Assembly: GCF_011008905.1 (NCBI RefSeq)
Contig: NZ_JAAIVI010000017.1
Span: forward strand, 1,279,750 to 1,343,749
Direction of reading: 5' to 3'
From: Wenzhouxiangella sp. XN201
Lineage (GTDB): Bacteria > Pseudomonadota > Gammaproteobacteria > Xanthomonadales > Wenzhouxiangellaceae
DNA length: 64,000 bases
In this document: one piece after another, positions 43,887 to 53,322 of the stretch
Layout: every line of letters starts with the position of its first letter
Numbering within the stretch: the first letter of the stretch is position 1
The notes under the pieces: generated by a model
What the model was told of the DNA's origin: nothing
What the model saw: the letters and a program-made list of their open reading frames with translations, nothing else
Databases searched by the model: none
Position numbers and translations under genes: made by a program

Positions 43887-44516
43887 ATGAACAAGACAAC
43901 CAAGTATTCCGGAACGTTGGCCCTGGGGTTCCTTTTGCTTGCCGGAGCCCAGGGCGCAATGGCCGGTACGCCGGATGCAGCCAGTGATTGTGTCGTATGC
44001 CATAACGATAATGGCATCAGCGATGAGGCCGAGGTGCCGACGATTGCCGGTGCATCTGACTATTTCCTTGAAAACCAGCTGGCCGTGTTCGGCGGGGAGG
44101 CACGTCCGTGCGAGGCCGACTACTTCGAACAGGAAAGTGATGTCGACGCAGAGGATCACTGTGTCATCGCGTCTAATCTGTCGGAGGATGAACAGATCGA
44201 GGTGGCGGCCTATTTTGCGGCCAAGCCCTTCAAGCCAGCACAACAGGAAGTCGACGGGGAATTGGCCGCAAAGGGCGCTTCAATTCATGAAGCCAATTGC
44301 GAACGTTGCCACAGCGACGGTGGCAGTCTGGCGCTTGACGATGCCGGTATCCTGGCGGGCCAATGGAAGCACTACCTGATCGAGCAGTTCGAGTACTACA
44401 AAGCCGACAAGCGCTGGCAGCCGGAAAAGATGCAGCCGGAAATGGATCTCAGTGATGAGGAAATGAAGGCCCTGGCGGAGTTCTATGCCCAGGAAGGCCT
44501 GAAGCGCTTCAATTGA
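43887..44516 (+). CDS. Periplasmic diheme cytochrome c, c4-like
   Basis: A 209-residue exported protein with a signal peptide (about 1-26) and two CxxCH sites (CVVCH near 36, CERCH near 138). They lie in two cytochrome-c-like halves, as in cytochrome c4/c553 proteins. AGGAGGT precedes the start. It is the last plus-strand gene of the conduit and could carry electrons between the NapC-like or MtrA-like cytochromes and other periplasmic partners. Confidence 0.85.
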   Translation: MNKTTKYSGTLALGFLLLAGAQGAMAGTPDAASDCVVCHNDNGISDEAEVPTIAGASDYFLENQLAVFGGEARPCEADYFEQESDVDAEDHCVIASNLSEDEQIEVAAYFAAKPFKPAQQEVDGELAAKGASIHEANCERCHSDGGSLALDDAGILAGQWKHYLIEQFEYYKADKRWQPEKMQPEMDLSDEEMKALAEFYAQEGLKRFN

Positions 44517-44572
44517 CCGGTCGATCGCCGCCTTGGGCTGGCGGTCGCACGAATAGTTGTGTCGTAACCCGC

Positions 44573-44929
44573 TCAGTCGGCCAGTCTGCCGACGCGGTAG
44601 GCTTTGGCCATCTGCCAGGCCCGATCGGAGTGATCCCGACCGTAGCCCTTGGTGCGCATGCCTTCGGTGGCTTCCTTTCCGCACCAGGGTTCGAGCACGG
44701 CCGGTGGTGTCGGGTGTTGCTCGATATAGTCGCTGAAATCGTAGACCTGGCCTTCGATGGCCATCCAGCAGTCGTCGAGCGTGTCGTGTTCGGCCACTTC
44801 GGCCAGGGTGTAGGCGCTTTCGGCAGACTCAATATCGGCGCTGGCTTCGGGTGCCACGCCATTCAGGATGGCGATGGTCGTTACGCTGGCCCAGAAAGCG
44901 ATAAACACTGAATAGACGAATTTCTTCAT
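44573..44929 (-). CDS. Exported cytochrome b5-like heme protein
   Basis: A 118-residue protein with an N-terminal signal or anchor (about 1-31) and a cytochrome b5-like domain: YTLAEVAEHDTLDDCWMAIEGQVYDFSDYIEQHP, with a second His in GRDHSDRAW. The usual HPGG is HPTPP here, and the Cys pair (DDCW, PWCG) may form a disulfide. Its start overlaps the upstream flavocytochrome stop by 4 bp, so the two are coupled and probably exchange electrons. Confidence 0.82.
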   Translation of the reverse strand: MKKFVYSVFIAFWASVTTIAILNGVAPEASADIESAESAYTLAEVAEHDTLDDCWMAIEGQVYDFSDYIEQHPTPPAVLEPWCGKEATEGMRTKGYGRDHSDRAWQMAKAYRVGRLAD

Positions 44930-46245
44930 AGCAATTCGAACTCCTCGGTGTGGATACGTGATTCGGGAATGCCGGCCCTGTTGGCGTGGTCGCGAACCAG
45001 GCGGTTGAGCGGGCCCGGTCCGCAGATGTAGATCTCGCGCTCGGCCAGGTCGGGGCAGACTTGCTCGAGATACTCGTACGAAAGGGGTCCTTCCCGATAG
45101 AAGTAATGCAGGTTCAGTTCGAAGCCCTCGATCGCCTGCGCCAGATCCCGCAGCTCGCCGGCAAAAATTTCACGCGCTTCGTCCTGTACGCAGTAGATCA
45201 GGCAGGCGTCAGCGCCTTGCTCGGTCTGCCGCAGGTGTCGCATGCGCGCCAGGAAGGGCGTGATGCCGATCCCGCCGGCGACCCAGATCTCAGGACGCAC
45301 GACCCGGTCGGGCGAGACGAAGAAGCGACCGTAGGGGCCTTCGACGGTGGCGCGGCCGCCGAGCTTGAGCGACTGCACGGCCCGGCTGGCATCACCCAGA
45401 GCCTTGATGGCGATTCGCATTCGATCCTCACCTGGCGCCGAGGAGATGGTGTATGGATGTTCCTCACCGCGACCGATTGCCAGGGTCTGATCGTAGAGGG
45501 TCAGGTAGACGAAATTGCCCGCTTCGTGCTCGAGTCGCCGACCGAGTGGGGCCAGCGCCAGCTCGACGACGTTGTTGGTGACCGGCTCGACCGCCTGCAC
45601 CGTATATGCACGCCGACCGGCATGTCGCGAAAATGCGAAGCGCCAGGCCACGGCGCCTACGGCCAGCAGGGCCAGCAAACTCCACAGGGTGATATCCAGC
45701 CAGGGCGGGAAGGCGCGCGACAGCCAGAAATTGTGGGCCAGGGCCAGGACCACGGCAGGGCCGGACAGGCGATGCAACCTTTTCCAGCGCTCGTAGCGCG
45801 GCCGGCCGAAAAACGAAAAGCTCGGTGCCAGAAAGACCATCATCAGGATGAGGGCGATCCAGCCACTCCAGGTCGCGTGGTCGGACAGGGGCGGGAACAG
45901 CAACATCGCGGCCGAGGAAACGCCATCACCGGCGGCTGCAAAGGCCAGCAGCAACGGGTGGAGCAGCAGCAGGATCAGCGAGCAGGCGCCGAGCCGGTGG
46001 TGGGTGCGCCACAGTCGCGTCAGGCCGCCGAAGGGGCGGTCGAAGCCGGGCACCCGGGCGCTGAGAATGGCTGCAACCAGCAGAAGGGACAGACCGGCCA
46101 CACCGGTCAGCCGGCCGGCGGTTTGAAGGACCGCGCCAGTCGAATTCAGGTCGCCGGGGCTTACCGTGAACAGGAACAGCCCGGCCGGCAGCAGCGCGAT
46201 CAGCCAGACCAGACGGTGTGCCATGCGGGCCGAAATATTCTGCAT
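44926..46245 (-). CDS. Ferric-reductase-like transmembrane flavoprotein
   Basis: A 439-residue protein. An N-terminal ferric-reductase-like heme-binding membrane domain (about 1-200) has several TM and His pairs, as in THHRLGACSLILLLLHP. FAD-binding (EEHPYTISSAP) and NAD(P)-binding (GGIGITPFLARM; YICGPGPLNRLV) modules follow. No [2Fe-2S] domain is present. By family it moves electrons from cytosolic NAD(P)H across the membrane. The frame reaches 46776, but the ATG at 46245 starts the conserved region. It overlaps the b5-like gene and converges on the Mtr-like cluster. Confidence 0.85.
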   Translation of the reverse strand: MQNISARMAHRLVWLIALLPAGLFLFTVSPGDLNSTGAVLQTAGRLTGVAGLSLLLVAAILSARVPGFDRPFGGLTRLWRTHHRLGACSLILLLLHPLLLAFAAAGDGVSSAAMLLFPPLSDHATWSGWIALILMMVFLAPSFSFFGRPRYERWKRLHRLSGPAVVLALAHNFWLSRAFPPWLDITLWSLLALLAVGAVAWRFAFSRHAGRRAYTVQAVEPVTNNVVELALAPLGRRLEHEAGNFVYLTLYDQTLAIGRGEEHPYTISSAPGEDRMRIAIKALGDASRAVQSLKLGGRATVEGPYGRFFVSPDRVVRPEIWVAGGIGITPFLARMRHLRQTEQGADACLIYCVQDEAREIFAGELRDLAQAIEGFELNLHYFYREGPLSYEYLEQVCPDLAEREIYICGPGPLNRLVRDHANRAGIPESRIHTEEFELL

Positions 46246-46404
46246 TTTTGTTCTTTGTTGGGTGCTTGTGATCACCAATCTACCATCGCTGCAGCACACG
46301 GGCTTGCGCTTGGGTAATCCGCAGGCCATCCATGACCTTTGACCCTTGCCGCTTTTCTCAACCCCGTTTAGGGTAGGCGCTTTGTCTATCGGGGAGAATC
46401 CGTT

Positions 46405-48051
46405 TTGATCAGATTCCTGTTGTGCTCGGCATGCCTGCTGTGGGCGGCCTCGGGCCTGGCTGTGGAGCCGGATCTGCGCCAGCCGGTACCGGGCGTACAC
46501 GCCATTACCGGCGTCACCGCGGTGACTGCGCCGGGCGAGTCGGTGGAAAACGCCACGCTGGTCGTTCGCGACGGTGTGATCGAAGCGGTTGGTGCGGAGG
46601 TCGAGATCCCGCCCGATGCCCGTGTCCATGAATTCGACCCAGAAATCGCCGAAGTACGCATCTACCCGGGCTTGATTGACGCCTACGTACCGGTTCCGAT
46701 GGCGCGCGAGGACGACGGTGACGACGGAGAGGAAGGCGGCGAGGAAGAAACCCTCAGACCGGGGCAGTATCCCCACCCGCTAGTGACGCCGGAACGCAGG
46801 ATCAGCCATGACCTCTGGCCGGGTGAGCGCATCGAGGCGCTACGCCGCGCCGGTTTCACCACCGCGGTACTGGCGCCCGAAGATGGGTTGCTGCGGGGGC
46901 AGGGTGCCCTGGTCAATCTCGGCGACGGCGGCCTGGCAGCCAACATGCTCGACCCCGACCGCTTCCAGTTCGCCTCGCTTCAGGCAACCACCAATGGACG
47001 GAGTTTTCCCAACTCGCAGATGGGCGCCATGGCCCTGCTCAGGCAAACATTCCTGGATGCGCGCTGGCAGGCCCGGGCACGGGCTGCCTGGCAGCGAAAC
47101 CCCGAGCAGTCGCGGCCGGCGTTCCTCGAGGATCTGGACGCACTCGAACCACTCTTCACCGGTGATTCGCAGCTGATCGTCGAATCGGCCGACATGCTCG
47201 ACAGCCTGCGTGCGGCCAGCGTGGCGGCGGAGTTCGAGCTGCGGCCCTGGCTGGTGGGGCACGGTCGCGAGTATCAGCGCCTCGAGCGCCTGGCCGAGAC
47301 CGGTCTCGTGCAGATTCTGCCGCTGGATTTCCCTGATGCGCCGGATGTCGATGAACACGAACGCGACATCAGCCTGCCAGAGTTGCGGCACTGGCACCTG
47401 GCGCCGGAGAATCCCGGGCGGGTGATGGCTTCCGGCCTGGAGGTCGCTTTCACCAGCCACCCGCATTCCAGTCCGGAGGCCCTCCATGCCAACCTGTTCA
47501 AGGCCACCGAGCGCGGCCTCGATCCGGACCGGGCGCTGGCCGCTTTGACGACCGTTCCCGCCGAATTGCTCGGCATCGACGACCGGGCTGGCCGCCTGGC
47601 GCCGGGCTACATGGCCAATTTCCTGCTGGTCGAAGGGGAGCTGCTGGTGGAGTCACCGGCCCTGCGCGAGGTCTGGATCGACGGGCGACAGCATGTGCTC
47701 AGGGAACTCGAGCCGCCCGAGATTGAGCCGGCCGGAACCTGGGAGCTCATATTGGCCACGTCTGGTATGGGTAATCTTGATGCCGTGCTCGAGCTCAGCG
47801 GCAAGGCGCCGAGCCTGTCAGGGAATTTCGAAATAATGGGCAGCAAAGTGCCACTGGCCGAAGCGCGTGTGTCCGGCAGCCGCCTCGACGTGCGCATCGA
47901 CGGCGCGCGCCTGGGCATGCCCGGTGCGATCACCTTCTTCCTGGAGATCGAGGACGAGCGCGGCAAGGGCAGCGGATCCAGCCCCCAGGGTGAATTCGAT
48001 GTGCGCGGGCAACGGACGGGCGAACCCGACGAAACTGAGGAGACGGCATGA
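46405..48051 (+). CDS. Amidohydrolase-like exported protein 1, HxH motif lost
   Basis: A 548-residue exported protein of the imidazolonepropionase-like amidohydrolase superfamily, starting at TTG with GGGGAG upstream. The canonical PGLIDxHxH is replaced by YPGLIDAYVPVPM, so the first metal ligands are missing. A long acidic insert (DDGDDGEEGGEEE) follows. A C-terminal beta domain (about 440-540) has no counterpart in the two neighbours. The remaining barrel keeps TSHPH near 350. It overlaps the next gene by 4 bp. Probably catalytically altered or a subunit of a heteromeric enzyme. Confidence 0.85.
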   Translation: MIRFLLCSACLLWAASGLAVEPDLRQPVPGVHAITGVTAVTAPGESVENATLVVRDGVIEAVGAEVEIPPDARVHEFDPEIAEVRIYPGLIDAYVPVPMAREDDGDDGEEGGEEETLRPGQYPHPLVTPERRISHDLWPGERIEALRRAGFTTAVLAPEDGLLRGQGALVNLGDGGLAANMLDPDRFQFASLQATTNGRSFPNSQMGAMALLRQTFLDARWQARARAAWQRNPEQSRPAFLEDLDALEPLFTGDSQLIVESADMLDSLRAASVAAEFELRPWLVGHGREYQRLERLAETGLVQILPLDFPDAPDVDEHERDISLPELRHWHLAPENPGRVMASGLEVAFTSHPHSSPEALHANLFKATERGLDPDRALAALTTVPAELLGIDDRAGRLAPGYMANFLLVEGELLVESPALREVWIDGRQHVLRELEPPEIEPAGTWELILATSGMGNLDAVLELSGKAPSLSGNFEIMGSKVPLAEARVSGSRLDVRIDGARLGMPGAITFFLEIEDERGKGSGSSPQGEFDVRGQRTGEPDETEETA

Positions 48052-49514
48052 AACACATGATTAAGATCCTGACCCTCGCGGCGGTCCTGACCCTGGCGGG
48101 CCCGGCGGCCGCCTACGATATCGAAGCCTGGAACAGTGCCATCCCCGATCAGCCCGAGCATGTCTTGATCCGGAACGCCACGCTGTGGACTGCCGACGAG
48201 GCCGGAATCCTGGAGCAGGCCGACCTGCTGATCCACCGTGGCCGGATCGAGCGCATCGGCGAGGACCTCCGGGCGCCTCGCGCTGCGGTCGAGATCGATG
48301 CGAGCGGCCGGCACGTCACGCCGGGGCTGATCGATGCCCATTCTCACGCGGCCATTACCGGCGGGATCAACGAATCGTCCCTGATCAGCACCGCGATGGT
48401 GCATATCGGTGATGTGATCAACGCGGATTCGATCAACATTTACCGACAGATGGCCGGTGGCCTGACCACCATGCACCTGATGCACGGCTCGGCCAATGCC
48501 ATCGGCGGGCAGAACGTGATCGTCAAGCTGCGCTGGGGCGCCGACCCCGACGACATGATCATCGATGGCCAACCCGGGGTGATCAAGTTTGCCCTCGGCG
48601 AGAATCCCAAGCAGAGCAACTGGCAGCCGGATACGCCGCGCTATCCGAACTCCCGCCAGGGCGTCAACCAGATCATCGACGAGAAGTTCCAGACGGCGCG
48701 AGAGTATGCCGAACAGCATGCTGAACCGTCGGGACGTGACCGCGTACCGCCGCGGCCAAGCCTGGAGATGGATGTTCTGGTCGACATCCTGGAAGGTGAG
48801 ATCGATGTCCACTCGCACGGCTATCGGGCCGATGAGTTCATTGCCCTGCTCAGGACAGCCGAACGCCATGGCTTCCGGATCAAGGCCCTGCACCACGTGC
48901 TGGAAGGTTACAAGGTGGCCGACGAAATGGCCGAGCACGGTGCCGGCGGGTCGACGTTCTCGGACTGGTACGGCTTCAAGTACGAAGCGCGAGACGCGAT
49001 TCCCTACAATGCCGCGTTGATGCACGAGCGTGGCGTGCTCACCAGCCTCAATTCCGACAACCCCGAGCTGGCGCGGCGGATGAACGTGGAAGCTGCAAAG
49101 ACCGTCCGCTATGGCGGCATGGAAGAGCACGAGGCGCTCAAGCTGGTCACCGCCAATCCGGCCCGGCAACTCGGCCTGTCGGAGCGTATCGGACGCCTGG
49201 CCGAGGGTCTGGATGCCGATATCGTCATCTGGAACGGATCGCCGCTTTCGGTAACCAGTCGTGTCGATCAGACCTGGATCGACGGCCGGCGCTACTTCGA
49301 CCGCCAGCGCGACCTCGAGGCGCGCGAGCGCTGGGAAGACGAACGCCAGCGCCTGATCGCCCTGGTGCGTGCCGAATCAGAAGCAGACGAAGAGGACGAG
49401 GCCGAGGAAAAGCCGGAAAGTCCGGATGCGGACGTTCCGGAAGCGGAGTCGGATCCCGATCCAGATCCGGATCGTGGAATGAACGTGCTGCGTAAACTGC
49501 TGGGAGGCGCCTGA
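48048..49514 (+). CDS. Exported amidohydrolase 2, metal motif intact
   Basis: A 488-residue exported amidohydrolase with signal peptide (about 1-22). The intact metal motif TPGLIDAHSHAA is near residue 93. Further ligands are probable at VHSHGYRA and KALHHVL, and the Asp at LNSDNPE. The C-terminus is a very acidic tail rich in Asp, Glu and Pro (about 445-475). Family members hydrolyse cyclic amides or dipeptides; the substrate here is unknown. It is the middle of three coupled genes and the only one with a full metal site. Confidence 0.9.
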   Translation: MKHMIKILTLAAVLTLAGPAAAYDIEAWNSAIPDQPEHVLIRNATLWTADEAGILEQADLLIHRGRIERIGEDLRAPRAAVEIDASGRHVTPGLIDAHSHAAITGGINESSLISTAMVHIGDVINADSINIYRQMAGGLTTMHLMHGSANAIGGQNVIVKLRWGADPDDMIIDGQPGVIKFALGENPKQSNWQPDTPRYPNSRQGVNQIIDEKFQTAREYAEQHAEPSGRDRVPPRPSLEMDVLVDILEGEIDVHSHGYRADEFIALLRTAERHGFRIKALHHVLEGYKVADEMAEHGAGGSTFSDWYGFKYEARDAIPYNAALMHERGVLTSLNSDNPELARRMNVEAAKTVRYGGMEEHEALKLVTANPARQLGLSERIGRLAEGLDADIVIWNGSPLSVTSRVDQTWIDGRRYFDRQRDLEARERWEDERQRLIALVRAESEADEEDEAEEKPESPDADVPEAESDPDPDPDRGMNVLRKLLGGA

Positions 49515-49516
49515 TC

Positions 49517-50779
49517 ATGATGCCGACAAGAATCCTGCTTGCCACCTGTCTGCTGCTCGCAGCCCTCACGACCCGGGCCGAACCGGTGGCCTATATTGGT
49601 GCCACCGTGCATCCGGTCAGCGGCCCAACCATGGCGGACGCAGCCGTGTTGGTTGAAGATGGCCGAATCACGGCGATCGGCGACGACCTCCAACTGCCCG
49701 GGAACGCACGCATCATCGATCTGTCCGGCCTGCATCTCTACCCCGGGATGGTACATGCCGGTACCGTGCTTGGCCTGACCGAGATCGGCAGCGTGGCCGG
49801 AACCGACGACACCACCGAAACCGGGCAGATCAACGCCGCCATCCGTGCGGAAATCGGCATCAATCACGACTCCATGCTGTTTGCGCCGAATGTGACCGGC
49901 GGCTTGCTTACCGCGCATGTCGTGCCGCGCGGGGGCTTGATCCGCGGTTCCTCGGCGGTGATCGGACTGGCAGGGTGGAACTGGGAGGACATGACCTTGC
50001 ACGCACCGGCGGGCATGCATATCGCCTTTCCACGCGGCGCCGCCGATGATGAAGAAGACGAAGATCTGGCCTTGATCGACCAGACTCTCGACGCGGCCCG
50101 GGCCTGGGGTCGTGCCATGAGTGCGCATCGCGACGGGGGTGCGCCCGAGCCGGCACCCAACGATCAGCTTGCTGCTCTGTTGCCGTTGATCGAAGGTGAA
50201 GGCCGCCTGTTCCTGCACGCCGATCGCGAGCGCGACATGCACGCGGCGCTGGACTGGGCCGAGCATCAGGGCTTCGAGGATGTCGTACTGGTTGGCGGTC
50301 CGGATTTGCAGCACCTGGCCGAGCGTCTGGCGACAGCCGATGTGCCGGTCATTCTGACCGGCGCGCACGTCATGCCGCAGCGCGGCTGGGAGCCCTACGA
50401 TGCCGCCTACGTGGCCGCAGCGGCGCTCCACGAAGCCGGCGTGCGCTTTGCCATGACCGATGGCGGCTCGGGCTTTACCGCCGGTAATGCCCGCCACATT
50501 CCCTTTCAGGCCGGCATGGCGGTGGCTTTCGGACTGGATCGCGAGGCGGCGCTCAAGTCGGTGACGCAGTGGCCAGCGGAGATCATCGGCGTGGGCGATC
50601 AACTCGGCACGCTGGAGGCGGGCAAGCGCGCGACCTTCTTTGCCGCAAGCGGCTCGCCGCTGGAGGCGACCACGCAGATCACACGGGCCTGGATCGACGG
50701 CGAGGAGTATGACTTCTCACGCGACCGACAGCGCCGCCTCTATCAGCGCTACAAGTCGCGGCCGCAGCCGGGGGAGTAG
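49517..50779 (+). CDS. Amidohydrolase-like exported protein 3, HxH motif lost
   Basis: A 420-residue exported protein with signal peptide (about 1-20) and the amidohydrolase composite fold (VEDGRITAIGDDLQLPG; TLEAGKRATFFAASGSPLE). The HxH motif is replaced by YPGMVHAGTVLG, leaving one His. Like the first gene it keeps GGLLTAHVVPRGG and an acidic stretch (DDEEDEDL). The start lies 2 bp after the previous stop. It probably works with the central enzyme. Confidence 0.86.
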   Translation: MMPTRILLATCLLLAALTTRAEPVAYIGATVHPVSGPTMADAAVLVEDGRITAIGDDLQLPGNARIIDLSGLHLYPGMVHAGTVLGLTEIGSVAGTDDTTETGQINAAIRAEIGINHDSMLFAPNVTGGLLTAHVVPRGGLIRGSSAVIGLAGWNWEDMTLHAPAGMHIAFPRGAADDEEDEDLALIDQTLDAARAWGRAMSAHRDGGAPEPAPNDQLAALLPLIEGEGRLFLHADRERDMHAALDWAEHQGFEDVVLVGGPDLQHLAERLATADVPVILTGAHVMPQRGWEPYDAAYVAAAALHEAGVRFAMTDGGSGFTAGNARHIPFQAGMAVAFGLDREAALKSVTQWPAEIIGVGDQLGTLEAGKRATFFAASGSPLEATTQITRAWIDGEEYDFSRDRQRRLYQRYKSRPQPGE

Positions 50780-50804
50780 TCTGGCCTGGGGCTGCCGTTA
50801 GACA

Positions 50805-51437
50805 CTAGCTGCAAAAGGGCCAGATCTTCCACCAGGCAGCGCAGCGGAATTGATCTTCGCAGGCCGGCAACTGCCGTCCGTAACGCTCGGCCCGTTCGGA
50901 CACCTGGCGGGCGGTCTGCTGCACCTTGGGCTTGCCGCGCCAACTGCCGCGGCGATACCCGGTGTGTCCCTCGTGGTAGGCCAGGTAAAGGTTGTAGGGA
51001 TCGTCACGAGCGATACCCAGACGCTGGTGGCTGGTGTAGTTGTACCAACCGATAAAATCGAGCGCGTCGCTCATGTCCGCACGGCTGGCGAACAGGCGTG
51101 ATCGCCCGGTCGTGGCCAGGTAGTCCTGCCAGGCCGGATCCTGTGCCTGGGCATACCCGGCGGCCGAGGAAGGCCGTCGCCACGGGATGAAGCCCAGCAG
51201 CTTTGTGCGTGCAGGTCGCACGCGCGCCCGAAAGGAAGATTCGCGCTGGACGATGGCCATCTGGATATTGATGGGGATGCCCCAGCGACGCTCGCTTGTG
51301 TAGGCGTCGTCGTACCAGCCCGGTTCCTGCTCGAAGATTTCGCACAGGTTGTCCTGGCGCTCTGGCGGCGTGGCGGCACAGCCGAACAGGACCAGTGCTG
51401 ACGCGGCGACGAGAGGAATTTGGATCAACGAACGCAT
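50805..51437 (-). CDS. Lipoprotein with lytic-transglycosylase-like domain
   Basis: A 210-residue lipoprotein with lipobox LFGC (Cys 20). The domain resembles SLT lytic transglycosylases: IVQRESSFRA supplies the catalytic Glu with the ES motif, AAGYAQAQDPAW is in the position of GLMQ, and LAYHEGHTGYRRGSW follows. It would cleave peptidoglycan on the periplasmic side of the outer membrane. It is divergent from the UbiB-like gene and shares a 139-bp spacer with it. Confidence 0.8.
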   Translation of the reverse strand: MRSLIQIPLVAASALVLFGCAATPPERQDNLCEIFEQEPGWYDDAYTSERRWGIPINIQMAIVQRESSFRARVRPARTKLLGFIPWRRPSSAAGYAQAQDPAWQDYLATTGRSRLFASRADMSDALDFIGWYNYTSHQRLGIARDDPYNLYLAYHEGHTGYRRGSWRGKPKVQQTARQVSERAERYGRQLPACEDQFRCAAWWKIWPFCS

Positions 51438-51576
51438 TGGCTCGATTCTAACCCGCCGCGCGTTGGTGATTCAGGTTTTGCGGGGCACGCCTTGCACGGT
51501 CGACTCAGGCACGTGCTCAAGCTTGCAGAATGAGTGGCGGGGTACACTAGGTGCTGACTTCCAACGGAGGGAAAGA

Positions 51577-53256
51577 ATGCTCTGGCAGGCACTGAGTGCA
51601 GCTCGCGATATCGGTCGAATGCAGGACATCGCTTCGGTCCTGATCCGCTACGGTTTTGGCGACATCGTGCAGCGTGTTGGCATGGCGGGTGCCTTGCAGC
51701 GTGCCGGCAAGGTGCTGCACTGGAAGGAGGGCGAGGAACTGGCCCAGCTCAAGCCCCCCGAGCGCGTTCGCCGCGTACTCGAGGAACTGGGTCCGACCTT
51801 CATCAAGCTCGGGCAGGTGTTGGCCACGCGTGTCGACCTGTTCGGGCCGGAATGGCTGGACGAGTTCGGCAAGCTCCAGGATCATGCCCCGGCCGTCGAG
51901 TGGGAGAAGATCGAGGCGCAACTGACCGAGGAACTCGGGGCGCCACCCGGCGAAGTTTTCGAGCGCGTCGAGCGGGAGCCGCTGGCGGCAGCTTCACTTG
52001 CCCAGGTGCATCGTGCCTGGCTCGAGGACGGAACTTCTGTGGCGTTGAAGGTTCGCCGGCCCGGCATCAATTCGATCATCGACGCGGACTTGCGTCTGCT
52101 CCGACGCCTGGCGGAAATTCTCGAGTCGGAGGCGAGCGAACTGCGCCATTACCGACCTCGCTTGCTGGTCCGGCATTTCGCCCGGTCCCTGCGTCTGGAA
52201 CTGGACTTTGTCGCCGAGTGCCGTAATGCCGAACGCATTGCCGAAACGCTCGAGCCGGATTCCGGCATCGTGATCCCCGAGGTCTTCTGGGAATTCACCG
52301 GTGAGCGCCTGAACGTACAGGCCTGCCTGGAAGGGATCCCCGGCCGGGATCTGGAAGCGGTCGACGAGGCCGGTCTCGACCGGCATGAAATCGCCGTGCG
52401 CGGCACTCGGGCGATTTTGCTGATGATCCTCGAGGAAGGCTTTTTCCACGCCGATCCGCATCCCGGCAATATCCTGTATCTGTCCGACAATCGCATCGGT
52501 CTGCTCGACTTCGGCATGGTCGGGCGGCTCTCGGAGCAGCGCCGTCACGAGGTTGCCGAGTTGCTGCACGGCCTGGTTTCCCGCGATGCCGAGAGCGCGG
52601 CGGCTATCCTGCTCGAGTGGAGCGAGGACGACAAGGTTGACGAGGAGAAATTGCGCGAAGACGTTGAGGAATTTATCGACCATTATCACGGCGTGCCGCT
52701 GCAGCAGCTCGATCTGTCGGCGATGATCGGCGACATCACGGCCGTGCTGCGCCAGCATCACCTGGTTTTGCCGGCCGACCTGGTGCTGATGCTCAAGGCT
52801 TTCATTACGCTCGAGGGCATGGGACGTCGCCTGGATCCGGACTTCGACATGGCCGGCGAGGCTGCGCCCATCATCGAGGAAGTGTTGCGACGCCACTATT
52901 CGCCCGCCAACCTGGCGCGACGCATGCGCAAAAGCGTGGCGCAGACCCTGCGCCTCCTGGGCGACCTGCCGGCCGACCTTAGCCGACTGTTGCGCAATGC
53001 CAGTAAAGGTCGTATCGAGGTGCATGTCGATATCCGCTCGCTCAAGGAAGTCGGCAACCAGCTTGATGAGGCGGCCAGCCGGCTGACGCTGGGTATCGTG
53101 ACCGCGGCGCTCATCATCGGCTCGGCCATCGTCATGAACGTCCAGGGCGAGAAAGAGGCCTTCGGGCTACCGCTGTTCGGTTTTCTGGGCTTCGTTGGCG
53201 CGGCGCTCGGGGGTGTGTGGCTGTTGATTTCGATCTGGAGAAGCGGCCGCGACTGA
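51577..53256 (+). CDS. UbiB/ABC1/AarF-family atypical kinase
   Basis: A 559-residue protein of the UbiB family, needed in relatives for ubiquinone biosynthesis or its transport. The family KxGQ motif is in FIKLGQVLATR, the AxAS loop in PLAAASLAQVHRAW, the catalytic FFHADPHPGNILY is near 293, and LLDFGMVGRL near 312. Two C-terminal TM helices (about 505-555) are present. GGAGG precedes the ATG at 51577. No ubiE or ubiJ is adjacent, so it may be a second, stand-alone UbiB paralogue. Confidence 0.92.
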   Translation: MLWQALSAARDIGRMQDIASVLIRYGFGDIVQRVGMAGALQRAGKVLHWKEGEELAQLKPPERVRRVLEELGPTFIKLGQVLATRVDLFGPEWLDEFGKLQDHAPAVEWEKIEAQLTEELGAPPGEVFERVEREPLAAASLAQVHRAWLEDGTSVALKVRRPGINSIIDADLRLLRRLAEILESEASELRHYRPRLLVRHFARSLRLELDFVAECRNAERIAETLEPDSGIVIPEVFWEFTGERLNVQACLEGIPGRDLEAVDEAGLDRHEIAVRGTRAILLMILEEGFFHADPHPGNILYLSDNRIGLLDFGMVGRLSEQRRHEVAELLHGLVSRDAESAAAILLEWSEDDKVDEEKLREDVEEFIDHYHGVPLQQLDLSAMIGDITAVLRQHHLVLPADLVLMLKAFITLEGMGRRLDPDFDMAGEAAPIIEEVLRRHYSPANLARRMRKSVAQTLRLLGDLPADLSRLLRNASKGRIEVHVDIRSLKEVGNQLDEAASRLTLGIVTAALIIGSAIVMNVQGEKEAFGLPLFGFLGFVGAALGGVWLLISIWRSGRD

Positions 53257-53322
53257 ATTGACCCGCTTCGGAGGGTCAGCTAACGTGCGGGCTTTACGGG
53301 CCCGTTGGTCGGAGACAAGGAC

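Noticed and set aside
49225-50602. Minus-strand frames opposite the amidohydrolase trio
   Set aside because: Antisense shadows, including Ser/Asp-rich runs produced by the acidic tails of the plus-strand proteins.
51523-51548. Promoter TTGCAG/TACACT before the UbiB-like gene
   Set aside because: Spacer of 14 bp is too short for a credible sigma-70 promoter.
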